Shown here in pieces: positions 25,545 to 37,500 of a stretch of 64,000 nt of DNA. How positions within the stretch are numbered: position 1 is the first letter of the stretch; every line of letters starts with the position of its first letter. The DNA is from an uncultured Acidimicrobiales bacterium (GTDB lineage Bacteria; Actinomycetota; Acidimicrobiia; Acidimicrobiales; SZUA-35): contig CALAJQ010000012.1 of the NCBI GenBank assembly GCA_937922785.1, forward strand, positions 246,552 through 310,551, in the 5' to 3' direction. Below the pieces are notes generated by a model. That model saw nothing but the letters and a program-made list of their open reading frames with translations. It ran no database searches and was not told where the DNA came from. A program made the position numbers and the translations under genes.

Positions 25545-28500
25545 ATGACTAGCTCATTACTCGCAGGTATTCCGTCGTCCGCGCTCGTTCCGAGGTTGAC
25601 CAACAGGATGCTTGCAGCACTGCTAGCGATGACGATGGTGGCGGCTCTAGCGCCATTCATCTCGACACCGTATGCAGACTCCTTCAGCCGAAGCGATGCG
25701 TCATCAGCTTCGTCCACATCAAGTTCAACCGACGCTTCAGCTGCATCAGCCGAGGCGCTACTTCGTGATCAGCTCGAGCGAGTAGGAGATGGTCTAACCC
25801 TCCAGACCAGCTCCTACTCGTCTCTGGACGCTCGGTTCATGTTGGCTGGTCCGGTATTTGAATCCCGTACCGACCAGGTCTTCTCACTTGCCACCACAAA
25901 GTTCATGGGCGAACCCCTCCTCGCTGCTGAACCAACTCGAGATGGCGACCGAATCGTCTATGAACAAGCCGGACTGACCGAGTGGTGGGTCGCTGAAGGC
26001 TCATCATTTGAACAGGGGTGGACCGTTGCCCAGGCACCAGCAAACGGCGAGACCTCGATAACTCTTGAAGTTGGTCTTGCGGGCGCAGTTGCTCAAATGC
26101 TCTCGCCTACGGACGCGGTCCTGATCGCCGAAGACGGCTCACAGGTTTCTTACCGCGACCTCCACGCGTTTGACGCTAACGGCACCCCACTTGCGGCCTC
26201 GTTAGCAACTGACGGCGGAACCATCACCATCACGGTTAACGCCGACGGTGCCCTTTACCCAGTGACCATTGATCCCGTCATTGGTGAAGACCAGCGAATC
26301 CTCGGGCCTGACTATGCCTCAGGAGACCGTTTTGGCGAGTCAGTAGCAACCTTTGGAAACTTACTGGCCGTCTCGGCTCGAGAAGCCGACTACCGATTCG
26401 GTGACCTGCCCGGCCTTGGTCGAGTGGACATTTTCGAGTGGGACGGCGCTGCATGGCTGTATCAGGACTCGGTTGGGGAAGAAATATTTGACAATGACGA
26501 CCTTGGATATGACCTAGCCATCAACGCTGGCACCCTGGTCGTCGGAGCGCCTGACAATGACAACAACGGCACAAACGCCGGTGTGGTCATGGTTTACACA
26601 TTCGACGGTGCAACTGACTGGAGCTTTAAGCAGGAAATTTACGAATGTGACGCGGTGCCGGGAGCGCCTTGCGGCCAAGCCGCCGCTGGCGGTTTCACTG
26701 GAAACCGATTCGGTCACTCTGTTGCGATCTCAGACTCAGACAGAATAATAGTTGGCGCCCCGGGCGCAGCCACTGACACTGGACGGGCTTTTGTCTATGA
26801 TCCCGATCCTGCTGCCGGCAATGCCTGGCAGACACGAGACGAAGACAAGCTGGCATCGGTTCTAGCTACCGCAGCCGTGGCCGGGGATCGTTTCGGTACC
26901 GCAGTAGATATCTCTCCTGATGGAACTTGGGCGATCGTTGGCTCGCCCGGTACAACCGAGGCCGGGCAATCTGAATCTGGCCGCGCCACGTTGTTTTCCG
27001 AAAACGCTGGAAACTGGTCCTTTGCTGACTTTGATGCCGGACCTAGCCGCAACGTTGGTCAAGAAAACGGCGCGTCGGTCGCGATCGGAATTGACTCACT
27101 TGGCACCCCGATAGTCGTTATTGGTCGCCCGTTCCGTACTCGCGAAAACCCAACTGACACCGGGGCCTCTGGTGTGCGCGTTCTTAGTGTTACTGGCGGC
27201 GTTATGACGCCGGTCTCGCTGGGTGACGTCAGCTCGCCCTCTGCAAGCGATGGCTTTGGTTTCTCGGTCGACTTCGACAATGACACGGTGCTGGTAGGCG
27301 CTCCGTTCAACAACGGCTTCCCACCCTCTCCACGTGGAATCGTTTATGCCTACACCTACGACGTCGCGATCGGGGCTATGGACAACGGTGGAGCAGGCGC
27401 GTCTGCGGCTTCGCTTGCGCTTCCTTCTGACTGGCCAACCGCTACTGGTGACGACACCTATGGCTTCGCTGTTGCCGTCTCGCCAACTTCAGGCCAACTG
27501 ATCGTCGGTTCGCCCGGTCATGACCAGCCAGTTAATGGCCGCTCGGGCATTAACGCCGGTGAGGTGTCGTTCTTCCAACCCGGCGGCCCCACAACCAACA
27601 TCACCTCGGGCGACCTCGGATCACGAAACAACGACCAACTTGGCCGATCAATCGCTGTTAGCGGCAACCGCATGGCCATAGGCGCGGCTCGAGATGACGA
27701 AGCCGGACCAGGACTTGGCGCCGTTCTTCTTTACACCCGTGCAGACGCCGATTCACCCTGGACCTTTGAATCAGCGGTCAGCTATCCCGAAGCCGCAGTC
27801 GACAAGCCCAACGGCTTCGGTAATTCCATAGATATGGAAGGCGACTGGATGGCGATTGGGTCATCCGGAGCGAACCGGGTCGACATCTACCGCCACACCG
27901 GCTCGTGGGGTCTCGAACAAACTTTGTTCGGAGCGGTCGGTGAAGACTTCGGCATCGACGTCGCCATAACTGCTGGCGGCGAATTGCTCTACGTCGGCGT
28001 CCCAGGCGACGACACTTGCGGAACCAATTGTGGTGCGGTCCGACAGTATGAAAACTCCGGCACATTCGTTCTGAACGAGACCATCACTCCATCACTAGGT
28101 GGCGCTGCCGGAGATGAGTTTGGACGAACTCTTGATGTCGACTACATCCCTGGCGCCGCCACTGATGTCCGCCTGGTGGTTGGCAGCGCAGCACCCGGGA
28201 TCGAGGCGTGGACCCAGCCAACAGCGAACGGTTCGACGGCGACGATCGAGGGTTTCGCAGGGTCAGTGCCGGCTGACTCGGTTGCTATTGACGGCAACAG
28301 GATGGTCTTCGGCTCCATCAGCCAAAACCCGAACAGCCTCGTTGTCGTAGACGTCAACGAGGTCGGAGACCTGGCCGAGCGTGAGATCTACAACGGCAAT
28401 CTGTACGACGGTAACTTCGCGGATCCAGTCGGATTTGTGGACGTTTCCGGTGACGTAGTGGTAGCTGGGTTTGACAACACCGGTGGATCGGTCGGAATTT

Positions 28501-31500
28501 TCTACAACGACCCGACGTACGGCTGGGGTTTCTCAGACACCGGAACTAGGTGGACACCGACTGGCGAAGCTGACGAACTTCGTCCCGGTTCCATCGGAAC
28601 ATTCGACAGGCTTGGAACCTCGGTAGCCATCGACGGTCTGTCAATTGTTGCTGGTGTTCCCGGCGATGATGCGCTCGCCACCCTTTCGGGTGGAGCGTTT
28701 GCGTTGGAATACGTTCCAGCAGTACTTCCTGCGCCCACGAACAAACTGACTAACCAGTACATCGGCCAACTCGGTTTCGCCGACAAGGTAATTATCCACG
28801 GCGAGCTAGCCGTGGCGGTAAACAAGCAGCTTTCGCGGGTTTACTACTATCGACTGGTAGCGGGAAGCTGGGTTTTCCAGAACACCCTCAGCGTCACTCC
28901 TCCTCTGCCAGTAGCCGACTTTGACTTCAGTGCCGATGGCAAGCTTGGCATTCTCTACAGCTCCGGAGATGTCCAGTTCTTTACCTTCGATTGCACGGGT
29001 CCGGTCTGTTTCCCGGTTGTAACCGGCAACGCAAATACGGTTGCAAACGGCACCCCAACTTCAATCGCATTGTCGCCGACAACTACAGATGCGTTTGTTA
29101 CCAAGTCCGACTCTGCGACCGAGCCGCTGGAGCACCTCGACACGTCGGGCTTCTCGTTCCCAGCAGGCATCCCCGCCGACTTCGACGTCGCCGACAACTT
29201 CGGCTCCGACATCGCCGTGGCCGGAGACTTTGTATACATCGGTGCGTCAGGATGGGACAGCGCCGGAAACGACAACGCCGGCTTGGTCTACGTCTACAGC
29301 ATTTCAGGGTCATCGTTTGTTGGGACCATCGGCCGTCCTGCAGGTGAAACGGGCGAGAACTTCGGTGATGCCGTTGACGTGTCTGATGACTGGGTGGTTG
29401 TCGGCCACCCGTTTGGTGTCGGCCCGGTATTTGGCAATCCTGTCAACACTGCAGGAACCGGACTTGTCCATGTGTTTGATAACGCAGTTGGCTATCCGTT
29501 AGATCAGACGCTGGCCTCGGTCTTCTCTGACACAGCCGACCGGTTCGGGGATGACGTTTCAATAGACGGCGACATCATCGTTGTGGGCGCGCCCGCAAAA
29601 CAATTCGAGGGAATTGTGTATCGAGGAGGCGCCGCGTTCTCCTTCAACTATGACTCTGTTGACTGGAACGAGTCTGACTCATACCAGGCAAGCGACAACG
29701 CTGCAGGCGACTTCCTCGGCACTTCAGTCTCAATTTCTGGCCTGAATGTTCTGGTCAACGCACCTGGCGATGACAACCCCAACGGTCTAAATGCCGGTGC
29801 TCTCTATTTCTACGATGCAACCCCAGCAGCGCCCGTGGTTAACGACGACCCGGCTCTCGCATTCGATCTAGCTCTTGGAGCAGGCCAGAATGGACAAGTG
29901 ACCGTCGCTCCAAGCGGCGTAGCGGTTTCGGAGTTCAACCCCGAGCTGCTTGAAGAGGCAGCAGATGATGGAACCTCCATCGCAGCTGCCCCGTTCGCAT
30001 CAACCGATGTGGCTGGAACAACTCTCCAGGACATTCCGATTTCGTCGTTGCCGATTTCGTCGCTGGCAGTGAACCCAGATTCGCCGCTTTCCTCGATTCC
30101 GGTAGTCGAACTTGGTCTTGACTACCCAGGTGGCTGGCCCGGTCTGTTTGCGGATTCTCCAGGCAGCAACTTGGACGATATTCCGATCAACGACATCAAG
30201 CTCAGCGACGTCTTCGCAGCAGGGGAGCCCGCTGGAACCACATTAGCGTCACTGCCGATCTCATCTCTAGACGTTGGCGGTACTCCGATATCAAGCCTGC
30301 CGATTTCATCGCTTTACCTAGGCAGTCTGAACCTTGATGAGATCTCGAGCGATGTTGCGTGGTGCACGATCCTGGCCGACTTTGTAGACGGAACATGTAA
30401 CCCAGCAAACATCTCACTGTTTGAAGCGACCATCTCAGGTGTTCCGATCAGCTCGCTGCCGATCAGTTCTTTGCCGATTAGCTCGTTGCCGATTTCCAGC
30501 TTGCCGATCAGCTCGCTGCCGATTTCCAGCCTGAACTTGGCGGCCTCGCCGATTAGCTCGCTGCCGATTTCCAGCTTGCCCATCTCGTCGCTGCCGATTA
30601 GCTCGCTACCAATCTCCAGTCTGCCTATCTCGTCGCTGGATCTAAGCGGTACTCCGATTTCGTCGTTGCCAATCTCTTCACTTGAGCTAAGCAACACACC
30701 AATTTCGTCGCTGCCAATTTCTTCTCTGCCGATATCGAGCCTGAAGCTGCGCAACGTCCCGATCAGCTCGCTGCCGATTAGCTCGTTGCCCATCTCGAGT
30801 CTGCCGATTTCGAGCCTTCCAATCTCGTCACTGTTTCTTGCTGACGTGCCGATCTCATCTTTGCCAATCTCAAGTCTGTCTGGTTATGACAACTGGTGTG
30901 ACTACCTAGCCGACTTGAACCTCGGTTATGACTGCTCCTACGCAACTACCGAAACCGCATTCTTGGCTAACACGAGCATCGCTGATCTTGGCCTACGCGG
31001 AATTCCAATTAGCAGTCTGCCGATCTCGTCGCTGCCGATTTCCAGCCTGCCCATCAGCAGCTTGCCAATTTCGTCGCTTCCGATCAGCTCATTACCGATC
31101 AGTTCGTTGCCGATCAGCAGCCTTCCGATCTCAAGCCTCGATCTTGCCGGAACACCGATATCGAGTCTGACGGTTAACGCTGCCACCTTGGCCGACGTTC
31201 CGATCTCCTCGCTTGATGTAGCTGGTTCGCCGATTAGCTCTTTGCCGATTTCGAGCCTTCCTATCAGCAGTTTGCCGATTAGCTCTTTGCCGATTTCGAG
31301 CCTGCCCATCAGCAGTTTGCCGATTAGCTCTCTGACGGTTGCCGGCGCTCCGATTTCATCACTGCAGCTGAACGGTTCACCGATTAGCTCTTTGCCGATT
31401 TCGAGTTTGGACCTGGCCGACACGCCGATTAGCTCACTACCGATTTCCAGCCTGCCTATCTCTTCACTTGGCATTGATTGTGATCTGGTCGATTGCGGAG

Positions 31501-34500
31501 TGGACACGCTGCTCGATGCCGTTCAAGCCGGTGCGGTGAACCCAGCCAACGTCTCCCTGGGCGATCTACAGCCCTTCCTTGGCAACATCCGCCTCAGCGA
31601 TATTGCCGATCACATTCTCACTGCCACTCGCCAAGATGTTGTGGATGCAGTAGCGGCAAACACCACACCGTTCGGTGATCTTGATTCCTACGCCAACCTG
31701 ACATTGGGCGAGCTACCGCTAACCGATGCGCTTGTGGCGAATCTAACTTTGGCTCAGCTGAACGATGCCCTTTGGAGCGTTCGTCTGTCTGACCTGGTTG
31801 GCGCTCTTATCGACCCCAGCACAGGTCAGCCTTTCGCAGACTCCGCAGTGACCGGCACCCTCGAAGACTTCCGCGACGGCGCCGGGCAGATCTCAGATCT
31901 TCTCCACTTTGGTGACATGACGTTTGACGAATTCTTCGCCAACGGCACTGGCACAGTGACATTTGGAGATCTTGGCCCGCTGTTGGCACTGATCCACACC
32001 GATGTCACAACTGACATAAGCAATGGCGCTGGCAACTTCGGAAACTCCGAGCTTGGCGGCCTAACTTTGGCCGACCTTCTCGGAATCCCATCGTTTGACG
32101 GCATCACTCTTGAAGAGTTGTTTGATGCCGCCAACACAAACGACGCCCTCGAAGGCTTCGACATCGCAGACTTCCTTCTGCTCCTGCTTGGGGTAGATGC
32201 AGTGCCGTTTAGCGATCTTGATTTCACCGAGGTCTCAACTGGCCAGCTGCCGCCGACAGTTGTTCCTGCGGTTACGTTCGCCGCACCTTTTGAAGTAACC
32301 AACACTGACGTCGAGCGCCCGGTTGAGGTGTCAATCCAGATTCCCGGCACCGCTTCCTATGCACCAAATAGCGCAACGGTTGAGGGGCCGCCCGGAGTCG
32401 TTGTGCCGGTTGAACCAGTGGTTGATGGCAACACTCTTACTTGGACCTTCCCAGGTATCGAGTCTGACGTGCAGTACGCAGTCAACTTCGCCGTTACTCC
32501 AACTGTCACACTTGGCTCCACCAACCTCAGTGGCACCGCCCGCATCGTTGGAACTGAAGTTTCAGCGAGTGCTGTGAATGTGGTTTCGGTGCTTGAGCCC
32601 TTAGAGCCCAACGACTTCCCGGCAGCCACAAGCGTCAGCGAAAACACCGTTTACCTGACCTACATCTCATCTGAAACCGACAACGACGTCTTCTCAATCA
32701 GCCTGGCGGACAACGACGAAATTGCTGTTCAGCTTTCAAGCCTTTCGGCTGACCTTGACTTTGCGTTGTATGTGCGGCCGACCGACGCAGGCGTCGGCGC
32801 AGCACTATCAGGCACTTCTGACGCAGCTGCAATCCAGCCAATTATCAACCCCGACCAAGTCGGCACAACGTCTGAACCGGTAGATGATTTCCGCCGCCTT
32901 GACGAAGAAGACCCCAGTCTTGAACTAATTGGAGTATCTAACGCACCGGGTAACGAAACAGAGTTACTGGTAGCCGAAGCCCTACCTGCTGGCACCTATT
33001 TTGTTCAGGTGTTTGGCGCAAACGGTGCTACCAACACAGATCCAGCGGCGCTGCAGATCCAAGTAACCGCAGCCGAGGTGCGGCCCGCATGTTCCAATGT
33101 TGGGACTGTGACCGGCACTCGGGGGTCCGCTCCTGCTGGCGGCGAAACTCCGAACACGATCTTCTTGGTCAACACCCAGCGCATGGAGCACTTCTACGGT
33201 CAAGATGGCCTTGATGCGATTACCGCAGTTAACAACTTTGCTGCGTACTTGAATGGCGCAGGCGCTTCACTTGGGATCGACCCGCTTGTCATCTCTGTAG
33301 ATGGATTCAACGGAATCGACTCTGCCTATGACCAATGGGAAGCCGACATCAACTGCACGCCCGAATCGGCCAATGCTGTTGTTGCGGCAATCGGCGACAT
33401 GCTCGACACTCAGGGTTACCGTGCCAACCTCGAACACATCGTTGTGGTCGGTGGCGACCCAATCGTTCCGATGGCCCGTCTGCTTGACGCAACCGAGGTG
33501 GCGAATGAGTACGACTTCCGACACGAGTTCTTGGGTGACAACCTCCTGGGTGCGGCCAACAACATCAACTCACTATCGGCCTCGTTCTGGGACAGCGTTT
33601 ACCTGTCTGATGAGCCTTACGGCGAAACCTCAGCACAGGATTTGGGTAACCGTTTCTTGTACGTGTCTGACGTAGCCCTGGGTCGCTTGGTGGAAACACC
33701 AGATGAAATCACCGGAATGCTCAGCCACTTCCAGACCTTCAACGGTCAGCTCGACGCAACCAGCGCGGCGGTGCTTGGTTATGACTTCCTAGTTGACAGC
33801 TCACAAGAGATCGCGGCCGACCTCGCAGCGGCCGGACTGACCGTGGACGATTCACTGGCAGACGGTCTTAACGCTGCACTCGAAAAGTGGACCCGAGTTG
33901 ATGCCGAAGGAAAGGTAATCCCCGCCGGGGGAGCCCCCGACCTGATTTCGCTGAACGGCCACTTCGACCACTATCGGGCTCTGCCTGCAGATGGTGACAA
34001 GGTTCCGAACTTCTCTGACAACTTCTTGTCAGACACGGTTCTGAACGCAACCGATGGCCTGTTGACCTCAAGCATCGTCTTCTCGATGGGTTGCCACAGC
34101 GGGCTTAGCGTCTCCGATCTTCAGATTGGTAACGGCGCTAACAACAACAACGGTGACTGGGCTCAGACCTTTGCCAGCGATCAGGCGATCTTTATTGGCA
34201 ACACTGGCTTTGGTTACGGCGACACAGAAGCCGTCGCTTACTCAGAACGCTTGATGGCATTGTTTGCCGAAGGTGCCGTCCGCCCAACAGCATTGCCTTC
34301 CGGTGGCCAGACCACGATTGGTCAGGCGCTGACGTTTGCCAAGAACAGCTACGCATCTGACCTGTCTGTCTTTAGTGTCTATGACGAGAAGGCCTTGATG
34401 GAGATGACCTTCTACGGTCTTCCCTTCTACACAGTGGACCTTTCACCAGCGCCGGCCGCGCCGGTTCCGACGAATGTGACCGCGCCGGACTCAACCAACC

Positions 34501-37500
34501 TTGAGACCTTGGGCCTAAACACTCAGACTTCAAACAACGCCGACAACACCGACCGCGGCGTTGTCTACAGCAACCCTGATGCAAACGGTGACCCGCAGAA
34601 CATTGTTTCGCCTGGCCGCCCAATCCAGCCCAGCCAAAGTGTTGACGTCAGCGTGGTTGACCCTGCTGACTCAACTCAGCTTGGCCAGGTTGCTCATGGT
34701 GCGCTGATCCTCAACATGGACTCCACCTACGTTTCGCCGGTTGATCCGGTCATCGCGGCTGTGGTCTTCAACGAGGCCGACGATGCTCCAGAACCCCCTG
34801 TTGGCGATGTCGTGTTCCCATCGAAACCAGTGAAGGTAAACACCACCACGACCCCTGGCGGCGATCGTCAGACCTTGGTCTTGGCCACTGGTCAGTTCAA
34901 CAGCGAAGGCAATACTCAAAGGTTGGACAACAACATCAACACCGTCGTCTACTACTCCGACCCCTCAGACACAGACTTCAAGGCACCAAAAATCGGTGTT
35001 GTTGAGTCAACGCTTGACGCTGGTACCGGTCAGCTCACTGTGACGCTTAATGCCACCGACGCAGACGGCTCAGTTGCCCGTGTGTACATCGTTGCCGTCG
35101 GCGACCCTGGAACAGGTTCTCGAACCTGGACCGGTGTTGACCTCGCACAGACTGCTGGTAGCAGCCAATGGTCGGGTTCGATCACTGTTCCCGGTAGCCC
35201 GAACACTGTGAAGTTCCTGGTGCAGGCCGTTGATAGCTCTGGCAACGTTGGCTTCGCAACCAACAAGGCTAGGAACTTCGACGATGACGGAACGGTCACA
35301 GTTGACCCGCCATCTCCTGATCTGGCAACTACGGTGAACGGCCCGTTAAACGGCGGCACCGGTTGGTACACAGGTAACGCCACGGTTGCGGTAACTCTGC
35401 CAGCAGAACTAACCGCCACCTACTCGGTAACCCCGGGCGTTTCCAACGCTCCGCTTACTGGTTCTTCGTTCCCAATCAACGGCAACGGAACCTTCACCTG
35501 GCAGGTGACAGCTTCTGATGGCCAGACAAACTCTGGCACCGTCCGGATCGACTCCGTGGCACCGACCGCCTCTCTGTTGCCTCCTGAGAACAACGCAAGC
35601 TACCTGGCTAGTGAAGTTCCAAACGTTGGCTTCCTCTGTACGGATCCAAGCCTGCAAAGCTGCGTGGCTACGGCCACTCCAAATGGCGGTTCGGCCGTCA
35701 CGCTGGCCAACGGTGACCCGCTGCCAAACGCAGTTGGTACCTACAACGTGTCAGTGACCGCATCTGACATCTTTGGAAACAACTCAAGTGCTACTGCGAC
35801 CTACACGGTCACTGCCGATCCGCTGCAACCGCTCACTGCTGTTGCCAGCACCGACAACTTGTTCCCTGGCACCACTATCTATACCGATGACGTTGAGGTC
35901 ACCGTTGACGGAGACGGTGCGCCTACGAACTACCAACTTGATGGGGGAGCGGCAATTCCGGTCCCAGCCAGTGGCAAGTTCACAGTCACCACAGAAGGCG
36001 TCACGATCGTCACGGTTAATCGTCCTGCGGGCGGCGCACCAATCTCGCTGATCATCGAGATCGACCGTCTGGCCCCTGAGGTCGCAATTGCCGTGCCGGT
36101 TGACGCCGCAGAGTTTGAAGTTAGCGCCGTGCCGAACGTTGAGTTCTCATGCGCCGATGCAAACCTCGACACCTGTGTTGCTGACGTTGATGGCACTGCG
36201 ATTCTTGATGGTGATCAGTTGCCAAGTGTCGTTGGTTCTCACGTCGTCACTGCGACCGGCACTGACGAGCTGGGTCGAGTCACTACAGTCTCTTCGACCT
36301 ACACAGTCGTGGCTGATCCTCTGACCGATCTTGCTGTGACCATCAGCGATGACAACTTGTTCCCCGGTGGAACTCTCTACACCGGCGACGTTGTAGTCAC
36401 TGTTGACTCCGACGGCTCGCCAACTGAGTACTCACTTAATGGAGGTACTCCGATTGCAGTTGTTGGCGGCGAATTCACGATCACCGCAGATGGCCAAACT
36501 GACTTCATAGTGACCCGGACCGCCGATGCTCAAAGTGTCTCGGGCAGCGTGACCATCGATACAACGGCCCCTGAAGTTGTTCTCACAACTCCGGTTGATG
36601 GTGATGTCTATGACCCTCAGACGGCTGTGAACATTTCGTTTGCCTGCACCGACGCAAACCTTGACACTTGTGTTGCCGATGTTGATGGCACGCCGATTCT
36701 CGATGGCGATCCGTTGCCTAGTGTTGTGGGCGGACCCTACGTGGTAACTGTCACCGGCACTGATGCAGTTGGGCTAGAGACAACAGTGACCGCCTCATAC
36801 AGCGTTGAGGCTGGCGCATTGAGCGCAATTGCCAGCACAGACAACTTGTTCCCTGGTACAACTCTTTACACCGACAACGTCGAGGTAACGGTTGACTCAG
36901 GCGGCGCAGCCACTGAATACACCCTTAACGGCGGTACAGCCATTCCGGTGCCCGCCAGCGGAGTATTCACTGTTAGCGCTGAGGGTGAGACAACGGTTGT
37001 TGTGAGCCGGCCAGTCGACGGTGAATCCGTCGAACTGACCATCGAAATCGACAGGATCGAGCCTGTGGTGACGCTAACCACACCGGCCGACGGCGACGAA
37101 TTCACAGCGGGGGCAGTGCCAAACATCTCGTTCTTGTGCACCGATGCGAACCTCCTAACGTGTGAAGCCGATGTTGACGGTGGAGCGATCGCTGATGGCG
37201 CGGCACTACCTGGTGATGTTGGTCCCCATGTTGTGACAGTGACCGGAACAGACGCAGTTGGTCTCCTCACAACCACGACCGTTTCCTACACAGTGGTTGC
37301 TGGCGGCGAAGGCGTCGCCTTTGGTGACGTCGATATCGACGGGGTTGCTCTACCTGGCCAAGCGGTTGACATCTGGGGCGAGTTCACTGGTGGGGTCGGC
37401 CCGTACTCAGTCTCGGTTGACTGGGGTAACGGTTCCAGCTGTCCAGGTAGCGGAACCTGTGTACTTACTGCACCTAGTGCTGGCGAGCCGGGCATGATCG

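Noticed and set aside
30031..31470. Periodic 15-bp DNA considered as CRISPR or minisatellite
   Set aside because: The period is coding, codons vary between copies, there are no spacers of unique sequence, and no cas genes are near.
30314..31507. Two minus-strand ORFs full of EIGSELIG repeats
   Set aside because: They are the mirror image of the PISSL-coding repeats in the giant gene and have no independent support.
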